This document shows, in pieces, positions 6,767 to 11,601 of a DNA stretch of 11,601 nucleotides. Location: contig CACZTC010000001.1 of NCBI GenBank assembly GCA_902784015.1, positions 1 through 11,601 of the forward strand, written 5' to 3'. Below the pieces are notes generated by a model. That model searched no databases and had not been told where the DNA came from. It was given only the letters and a program-made list of their open reading frames with translations. The DNA is from an uncultured Erysipelotrichaceae bacterium. GTDB taxonomy: Bacteria; Bacillota_I; Bacilli_A; Erysipelotrichales; Erysipelotrichaceae. The stretch's first letter is position 1. Each line of letters begins with the position of its first letter. Made by a program: the position numbers and the translations under genes.

Positions 6767-8584
6767 ATGTTTAAAAAGACTATAAAACTTCTCGTACTAA
6801 TTGTTTTATTAGTAACGTCTATAACTATCAGAATAAATGCGGAGGGATCTTCCTTGAAGATTCTTTTTACCACTAATATTTTTGATAATGTTGATGCATA
6901 TAAAGAGATGACTAAAGATGGCTTAGTTACTTATGGTGGCTATAGTCGCTTAAAAACAGTTATTGATGAAAAAAGAGATGATAATACATTACTACTAGAT
7001 ACTGGTAATTTTTCCATGGGTACTATCTATAGTGTTATCAATACTAAAAAAGCACCTGATTTAGCTTTAATGAATACTTTAGGCTATGATGCAATTCTAT
7101 TAGGTGATCAAGAAGTATCTAGAGGAGATGAAGAATTATCTACAATGTTAAGTATCCTTGAAGCCAATCCACCTTTATTAAAAGGAAATATGAATTATAG
7201 CGATGATGGTACGCATAATGTAAATGAATATTATATATATGAAAAAGGTGGCCGCAAGGTTGCAATATTTGGTATTGTTTCAACTGCAAATCTAGATGAT
7301 TCAACAAAAGCATATTTTTCTAGCGAAGAAGAAACAACTCAGCGCTATCTAACAAAAATAAAAAATGAAAGAGCTGATTTCATTATTTGTTTATATTGTG
7401 GTAATGCTTCTGGTGCTACTAATATCGCTAATAATAATCATGATATTGATTTAATTATTTGTGCTGATATGGAAAATGAAACAGAAATTAGTGCTAGTGG
7501 TGTTAAGATAATAGGCTGCTCTAATAAAGGAAAAGAATTAGGCATTGTTGAAATTGATACAAATGGCAAAGTGAATGCTTCTACTGTTTTAATTGATGAA
7601 AGCATTGAAGCTAATGAAGAAATAACCAATCAAATTAAAACCTACCAAAAAGATGTTCAACAAACCGTCCTAACTAGATATGGTTTATCTTTCCAAAATG
7701 TTTTTGCGCAAAATAAATATAATTTGTCAAAACCAAATATGGAAAAAGAGAATTTTGCGCTAGCTGATTTAATAACTGATGCATATCGTAATGCATATGT
7801 ATATAGAGATGATGATAAAGTTAAAACTACTATCTCTATTACTGATGGAGATAGTATTAAAAATGGTTTATATAGTGGTGGTGTTTCAATAAATGAAATA
7901 TTCTCTTTGGTATCAAGCGAAAAAGGCGAAGATGATTTACCAGGCTTAAGTTTAATTAGAGTATATTTATCAGGAAGTGATTTAAGAAATATTTGTGAAT
8001 TAGATGCATCTAAATTAAAAGATATTGAGGATAAACGTCTTTTCTTTGGGGGCATGAAATATGACTACAATAATAATCGACCATTATGGAATAAGGTTGA
8101 AGAAGTATATGTTTCAGCTACCAAAGATTATTTCATTCCAATTAGCGATGATGTCATATATCCAGTTGTCATGAATACAAAGATATATGAAAAATTAGGT
8201 AAGGAATTAGCGGGCTGTGAAGAACATTATAAATGGAGTCCAAAGGGCATCAAAAAAGAAGAGAATCCGGAATTAAGAACGATATTATTAAGAAATAATG
8301 ATGGCACTTTAATAAAAGAATGGTCTAGTATAGCTGCCTATATCAAAAAAGGTGAAAGAGATAATAGTGGTAAATATATTATCAATAAGAATTATGCTTC
8401 TCCTATTATGAAAAAGAAGAATAATGATACCTTGAATCCTATTAATTTATTAAAGAATATTAAAAAAGAAGAAATAGTAAGTATTGGTAAAAAAGCTGGT
8501 TATGTGATTGGTGCTCTAATACTTCTAAAGATATTTATTTATATAATCAATCGCTTATTTAAAAAAGAAAAAACAGATAATTAA
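6767..8584 (+). CDS. Membrane-anchored 5'-nucleotidase-like pseudoenzyme
   Basis: A 605-residue surface protein with the UshA/5'-nucleotidase architecture: signal segment (about 1-25), metallophosphatase-like domain (about 30-290), 5'-nucleotidase C-terminal-like domain (about 310-480), a Lys-rich region and a C-terminal membrane anchor (about 578-598) with a short basic tail. The catalytic motifs are nearly all lost. TNDxH reads TTNIF (35-39), GD of the second motif reads GN (80-81), GNHE reads GDQE (113-116), the later His motifs read CLYCG (208-212) and ICADM (231-235), and NGGxxR reads DGDSIK (360-365). Metal binding and nucleotide hydrolysis are therefore unlikely, and ligand binding or scaffolding is more plausible. 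A start at 6737 is possible but would put the -10 box inside the gene and an odd Cys-rich stretch before the signal; ATG 6767 gives a normal signal sequence. It lies between the AAA+ gene and telA. Confidence 0.78.
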   Translation: MFKKTIKLLVLIVLLVTSITIRINAEGSSLKILFTTNIFDNVDAYKEMTKDGLVTYGGYSRLKTVIDEKRDDNTLLLDTGNFSMGTIYSVINTKKAPDLALMNTLGYDAILLGDQEVSRGDEELSTMLSILEANPPLLKGNMNYSDDGTHNVNEYYIYEKGGRKVAIFGIVSTANLDDSTKAYFSSEEETTQRYLTKIKNERADFIICLYCGNASGATNIANNNHDIDLIICADMENETEISASGVKIIGCSNKGKELGIVEIDTNGKVNASTVLIDESIEANEEITNQIKTYQKDVQQTVLTRYGLSFQNVFAQNKYNLSKPNMEKENFALADLITDAYRNAYVYRDDDKVKTTISITDGDSIKNGLYSGGVSINEIFSLVSSEKGEDDLPGLSLIRVYLSGSDLRNICELDASKLKDIEDKRLFFGGMKYDYNNNRPLWNKVEEVYVSATKDYFIPISDDVIYPVVMNTKIYEKLGKELAGCEEHYKWSPKGIKKEENPELRTILLRNNDGTLIKEWSSIAAYIKKGERDNSGKYIINKNYASPIMKKKNNDTLNPINLLKNIKKEEIVSIGKKAGYVIGALILLKIFIYIINRLFKKEKTDN

Positions 8585-8591
8585 ACAATCA

Positions 8592-8600
8592 TGCTATACT
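8592..8600 (+). promoter_or_regulatory. Extended -10 promoter of telA
   Basis: TGCTATACT fits the extended -10 pattern TGnTATAAT with one mismatch. Initiation near 8607 leaves a leader of about 30 bases with the AAGGAAAGGAA ribosome binding site (8622-8632). No terminator lies between the nucleotidase-like gene and telA, so telA can also be read from upstream. Confidence 0.5.
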
Positions 8601-8637
8601 TGGAAGTAGCTAAATATAAAGAAGGAAAGGAATAATT

Positions 8638-9855
8638 ATGAGCGAAAACAACAACAATAATAATGAAACTAATGTACAAGCTCAAACACAAGCTGAGCCA
8701 GAAATTAAATTAATGTTATCTCCTGAAGAGCTAGAAGAAGAAAATGCTAAACAATTAGCTTTGCTAGCTAATGAGGAACAGGAAGAAGCTAAGAATGTCT
8801 TAGATCCAATCAACGAAAGTAGCTTAACTGAAGCTGAAAGAAAAACAGTAAATGATTTCTCGGAAAAGATTGATATTACTGAATCTAATACTGTTTTACA
8901 ATATGGTTCAGCTGCGCAAAAGAAAGTTACAGATTTTTCTAATACAGCATTAGAAAATGTTAGAACTAAAGACCTAGGTGAAATTGGTGATTTATTAAGC
9001 AACTTAGTTGTTGAATTAAAAACTGATGAAAAAGATGAAAAAAAGGGTCTTTTGGGCATTTTTGGTAAAGGCAAAAGTAAAGTAGAATCTTTCAAAGCTA
9101 AATATGATAAAGCTGAGAATAATGTTGATAAGATTTCTAGTCTATTAGAAGACCATCAAATTACTTTATTAAAAGATATTGCTTTATTAGATGAGCTATA
9201 TGAAAGAAATGGCCAAAACACAAAAGAATTATCAATGTATATTTTGGCAGGACGCAAAAAATTAAAGAGTGTTCGCGAAACAGAATTACCAAATTTAATA
9301 GCTAAAGCTAAAGCTTCTGGTTTACCAGAAGATGCTCAAGCAGCTAATGATCTTGAACAAGCTTGTGTAAGATTTGAAAAGAAACTATATGACTTAGAAT
9401 TAACTAGACAAGTATCTATTCAAATGGGTCCTCAAATTAGACTAGTTCAAAATAATGACACCATGATGACAGAGAAGATTCAAAGTACTTTAGTTAATAC
9501 TATTCCATTATGGAAAAACCAAATTGTCTTATCTTTAGGTATTGAACATTCTCGTGAAGCTATGGAAGCTGAACGTGAAGTAACTAATATGACTAATGAA
9601 TTATTAGCTAAAAATGCAGAGACTCTTCACCAAGCTACTGTTGATGTAGCTAAGGAAAGCGAAAGAGGTATCGTAGATATTGAAACTCTTCAACATACTA
9701 ATGAAGAATTAATTAATACTTTAGATGAAGTACTACAAATTCAAAAAGAAGGAAGAGAAAGAAGAGAAGCTGCTGAGCTTGAATTACGTCGTATTGAAAA
9801 TCAATTAACTGATAAATTATTAGAAATAAATGATCGTCGTGATGTAACAAAATAG
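8638..9855 (+). CDS. telA: TelA-family (toxic anion resistance) protein
   Basis: A 405-residue, soluble, highly helical protein matching the TelA/KlaA family named for plasmid tellurite resistance; B. subtilis YaaN and YceH are members. An Asn- and Gln-rich, acidic N-terminal tail (about 1-75) precedes the family core. The core begins with VLQYGSAAQKKVTDFS (86-101) and KDLGEIGDLLSNL (111-123), then GLLGIFGK (137-144) and long coiled-coil helices to the end. The molecular role of the family is unsettled; it is associated with envelope and stress responses, and direct anion chemistry is not shown. The start is supported by a purine-rich ribosome binding site and the absence of other nearby starts. 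It is terminated by a strong hairpin that overlaps its stop codon. The xpaC homologue is two genes upstream. Confidence 0.9.
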   Translation: MSENNNNNNETNVQAQTQAEPEIKLMLSPEELEEENAKQLALLANEEQEEAKNVLDPINESSLTEAERKTVNDFSEKIDITESNTVLQYGSAAQKKVTDFSNTALENVRTKDLGEIGDLLSNLVVELKTDEKDEKKGLLGIFGKGKSKVESFKAKYDKAENNVDKISSLLEDHQITLLKDIALLDELYERNGQNTKELSMYILAGRKKLKSVRETELPNLIAKAKASGLPEDAQAANDLEQACVRFEKKLYDLELTRQVSIQMGPQIRLVQNNDTMMTEKIQSTLVNTIPLWKNQIVLSLGIEHSREAMEAEREVTNMTNELLAKNAETLHQATVDVAKESERGIVDIETLQHTNEELINTLDEVLQIQKEGRERREAAELELRRIENQLTDKLLEINDRRDVTK

Positions 9856-9881
9856 GGGTTGATAAAACAACTCCTTTTTTT
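9854..9881 (+). terminator. Intrinsic terminator of telA
   Basis: AGGGGTTG (9854-9861) pairs with CAACTCCT (9868-9875), with one G-U pair, around ATAAAA. A run of seven T follows (9875-9881). The stem overlaps the telA stop codon and marks the end of the xpaC-to-telA block. Confidence 0.88.
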
Positions 9882-9903
9882 AAAGTTTTAATAATATTAA
9901 TTG

Positions 9904-9912
9904 TGGTAAACT
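9904..9912 (+). promoter_or_regulatory. Possible extended -10 promoter of the lipoprotein gene
   Basis: TGGTAAACT matches TGnTAtAaT with two mismatches in the hexamer and ends 11 bases before ATG 9924. It would leave a leader of about 5 bases. No -35 is evident. Confidence 0.35.
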
Positions 9913-9923
9913 ATGTTTTGGAT

Positions 9924-10385
9924 ATGAAAAAAATAGTTATTTTAGTGGTGATGATGATTATATTTAGCGGCTGTAAAAATGATATTTCTCTGCCTAAAGA
10001 AAAAGATATTTTATTATTAGACTATTATTATAAAGTTGTAGGAATAGAAGAAGATAATCCATATTATGAAATTGTTTTATATTCTTTAGATGGCAATAAT
10101 ATCAAAATGGAAGTGATAGAAAACGAAAATCTAACTACTTATCATATTCCTAAAGAAGCATATCAAAAAGCTAAAGAGATAATTAAAAAATATAAAATGT
10201 CAAAGTGGAATGATATGGAGAATAGTATATGCATTGATGGCGTTAGTTATATTTGTAAATATTTAGAGAATGATAAATATATAAGAGTAACAAGCGAAGC
10301 GATGTCTGAAGATGGTTTAAAAGCTTTTGGTGAGCTAGAAATACTATTGAATGAATATATAGATGAAAAATATCGTAATGAATAA
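9924..10385 (+). CDS. Small predicted lipoprotein of unknown function
   Basis: A 153-residue protein. It starts with a typical lipoprotein signal (MKKIVILVV, hydrophobic core) ending in IIFSGC, with Cys17 as the probable lipidated residue, and then a mixed alpha/beta domain rich in Lys, Glu and Tyr. I do not recognise the family. A GTG at 9903 would add 7 residues before the signal and would lie within the likely promoter, so ATG 9924 is preferred. No Shine-Dalgarno precedes it (GGAT only). It follows the telA terminator and precedes the GH25 gene by 21 bases, so it may belong with cell-envelope functions. Confidence 0.65.
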   Translation: MKKIVILVVMMIIFSGCKNDISLPKEKDILLLDYYYKVVGIEEDNPYYEIVLYSLDGNNIKMEVIENENLTTYHIPKEAYQKAKEIIKKYKMSKWNDMENSICIDGVSYICKYLENDKYIRVTSEAMSEDGLKAFGELEILLNEYIDEKYRNE

Positions 10386-10393
10386 TAATTAGG

Positions 10394-10399
10394 TATAAT
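10394..10399 (+). promoter_or_regulatory. -10 box directly upstream of the GH25 gene
   Basis: A perfect TATAAT ends 7 bases before ATG 10407, so transcription would start at or one base before the ATG. No ribosome binding site is present (AAAGAA only). No -35 match is seen, so the promoter call is moderate. Confidence 0.45.
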
Positions 10400-10406
10400 C
10401 AAAGAA

Positions 10407-11297
10407 ATGAATAGAAGAAGATCAAAAAGTATTTTTAAAAAAGAAGTAAGAATAAATGTGATATTGTTGGCTTTTATTATGGCTTTATGTATGGCTATAT
10501 CTTCTTTTTTAACATATAAAGCCATCACAAGAGAAAGTGAAATAGAAGCTTTAGAAGAAGAAATGGTTGAAGATGTTTTAGTAAATCATAATTATGATTT
10601 TAAGAATCTAGTATGGCGAGATTATTTTGTGAGCTATAGTGACGCTAATTATGATTCTGTTTTAGGTATTGATGTTTCTTATCATCAAGGAGAAATAGAC
10701 TGGGCTAAAGTAAAGGAAGCAGGTGTCAAGTTTGCCTTCATAAGAGTAGGATATAGAGGTTATGAATATGGCATCATCAATAAAGATGTTATGTTTGATT
10801 ATAATATTCAAAATGCCATCGCTAATGATATCAAAGTAGGGGTATATTTTTTCTCACAAGCTATATCTGTTGATGAAGCTAGAGATGAAGTAGATTTTGT
10901 ATTAGAAAATATTAAAGATTACCAAATAGATTTACCAGTAGTTTTTGATATGGAAGAAGAAGGTCCAAGCGGAATAGGTAGAGTTAAAGTATTAATACCA
11001 GAAGAAAAAACTAAGATAGCAGTTACTTGGATGCATAGAATAAGAAACGCGGGCTATGAGCCTATGTATTATGGCAGTTCACAATTATTAGCTAGATATT
11101 TCGATCTAGAATATTTAACAGAATTCCCATTATGGGTAGCAGAATATGGTATTAAACCAAGATTTGATTATGAATTTAATATTTGGCAATATTCAGCTAG
11201 CGGGGAAATAGATGGTATAGAAAAGCTTGTCGATCTAGATATATTGTTTGTGCCTAAGGGCGAAACATTATGGGGTATAGATGCTCAGAATAAATAA
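10407..11297 (+). CDS. Membrane-anchored GH25 lysozyme-like muramidase
   Basis: A 296-residue protein with a basic N-terminus, one membrane segment (about 17-37) acting as an uncleaved anchor, an acidic stalk (about 42-80) and an extracellular GH25 domain (about 85-285). The domain opens with LGIDVSYHQGEIDW (86-99), where Asp89 fits the conserved first Asp, and continues FAFIRVGYRG. The catalytic D-x-E pair is seen as Asp181-Glu183 in VFDMEEEG. GH25 enzymes cut the MurNAc-GlcNAc bond of peptidoglycan, so the protein probably acts in wall turnover. There is no cell-wall-binding repeat. The start has no Shine-Dalgarno and lies next to a -10 box. Its last 17 bases overlap the following ABC-F gene in another frame. 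Confidence 0.88.
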   Translation: MNRRRSKSIFKKEVRINVILLAFIMALCMAISSFLTYKAITRESEIEALEEEMVEDVLVNHNYDFKNLVWRDYFVSYSDANYDSVLGIDVSYHQGEIDWAKVKEAGVKFAFIRVGYRGYEYGIINKDVMFDYNIQNAIANDIKVGVYFFSQAISVDEARDEVDFVLENIKDYQIDLPVVFDMEEEGPSGIGRVKVLIPEEKTKIAVTWMHRIRNAGYEPMYYGSSQLLARYFDLEYLTEFPLWVAEYGIKPRFDYEFNIWQYSASGEIDGIEKLVDLDILFVPKGETLWGIDAQNK

Positions 11298-11601
11298 TTT
11301 AAATATAATTACAACTTTAGATTTAAGAGAATTAATAAAGGATTTTTCACTCACTGTTAACGAAGGTGATAAAGTAGCTTTGATTGGGGAGGAAGGCAAT
11401 GGTAAATCCACAATTTTGAAATGGATATATAATCCTTCTTTAATTGAAAATTATACAGAAGTAAAAGGTGAATGTATTAAACATAAACATAAGCTAGGTT
11501 ATTTGCCACAAGAATTAAATGAAGAAGATAAAAGTATTAGTGTATATGATTATTTATCAACAAGCGAAATATTTAAAGAAGATAATAAAAAAGAAATAAA
11601 T
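11281..11601 (+). CDS. ABC-F-type ATPase, N-terminal part (runs off window)
   Basis: 107 codons are visible before the window ends. The protein begins MLRINNLNI and has Walker A GEEGNGKST (36-44), then a Q-loop-like LGYLPQEL, the wording typical of ABC-F proteins (translation factors or ribosome protection proteins, without membrane domains). Assignment to ABC-F rather than another ABC class rests on these segments alone; the second ATPase domain is not in view. The start at ATG 11281 is supported by GGGG (11272-11275) five bases upstream and by overlap with the end of the GH25 gene, suggesting coupled translation. Confidence 0.7.
   Translation, partial: MLRINNLNIITTLDLRELIKDFSLTVNEGDKVALIGEEGNGKSTILKWIYNPSLIENYTEVKGECIKHKHKLGYLPQELNEEDKSISVYDYLSTSEIFKEDNKKEIN

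Noticed and set aside
7657..8055. 132-codon open frame on the minus strand inside the nucleotidase-like gene
   Set aside because: It is the low-complexity antisense shadow of an AT-rich coding gene, with no start signal.
8682..9095. 137-codon Ser-rich open frame on the minus strand inside telA
   Set aside because: Its Ser/Leu-rich composition is the usual antisense image of Glu/Lys-rich coding sequence.

Overview
The window looks like a low-GC, AT-rich chromosome of the Bacillota (Firmicutes), most likely a gut-type Erysipelotrichia or related Bacilli lineage. This placement is an inference from three things: the low GC, the DUF1934-rpoE pair, and the mix of XpaC/TelA, GH25 and ABC-F genes. 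TGA is used as a stop (DUF1934, xpaC) and tryptophan is TGG throughout, so the code is standard (table 11), not the mycoplasma code.

Layout. Bases 1-226 hold no convincing gene but are rich in inverted repeats. A consensus promoter (227-254) sits directly in front of a DUF1934/YwiB-like gene (261-638), followed by rpoE, the RNA polymerase delta subunit (709-1044). In Bacillus subtilis these two families flank argS; here argS is absent between them. An intrinsic terminator at 1043-1065 separates rpoE from a convergent, membrane-anchored DUF4230 gene (1064-1840, minus strand).

Divergently from that, a plus-strand block runs to the end: a PTS EIICB-like membrane protein that has lost its phosphorylation cysteine (1952-3502); an XpaC-family membrane protein (3571-4536); a two-domain AAA+ ATPase overlapping it by 8 bases (4529-6703); a terminator; a membrane-anchored 5'-nucleotidase-like protein that has lost essentially all metal ligands (6767-8584); TelA (8638-9855); a terminator; a small lipoprotein (9924-10385); a membrane-anchored GH25 lysozyme-like protein (10407-11297); and the start of an ABC-F-type ATPase (11281 to the window end).

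The most interesting part is 1952-9855. XpaC and TelA homologues are neighbours in B. subtilis (xpaC-yaaN). Here they bracket an AAA+ machine and a dead surface nucleotidase, with a dead PTS permease just upstream. Three neighbouring proteins keep the fold of a known family but lack its catalytic residues, which suggests a sensing or scaffolding envelope-stress assembly rather than metabolism. The functional link is inferred from gene order alone.

A second theme is expression. Four genes (DUF1934, nucleotidase-like, lipoprotein, GH25) have a -10-like box ending only 6-11 bases before the ATG and no Shine-Dalgarno sequence, suggesting leaderless or nearly leaderless mRNAs. Other genes here (DUF4230, PTS-like, xpaC, AAA+, telA) have ordinary ribosome binding sites.
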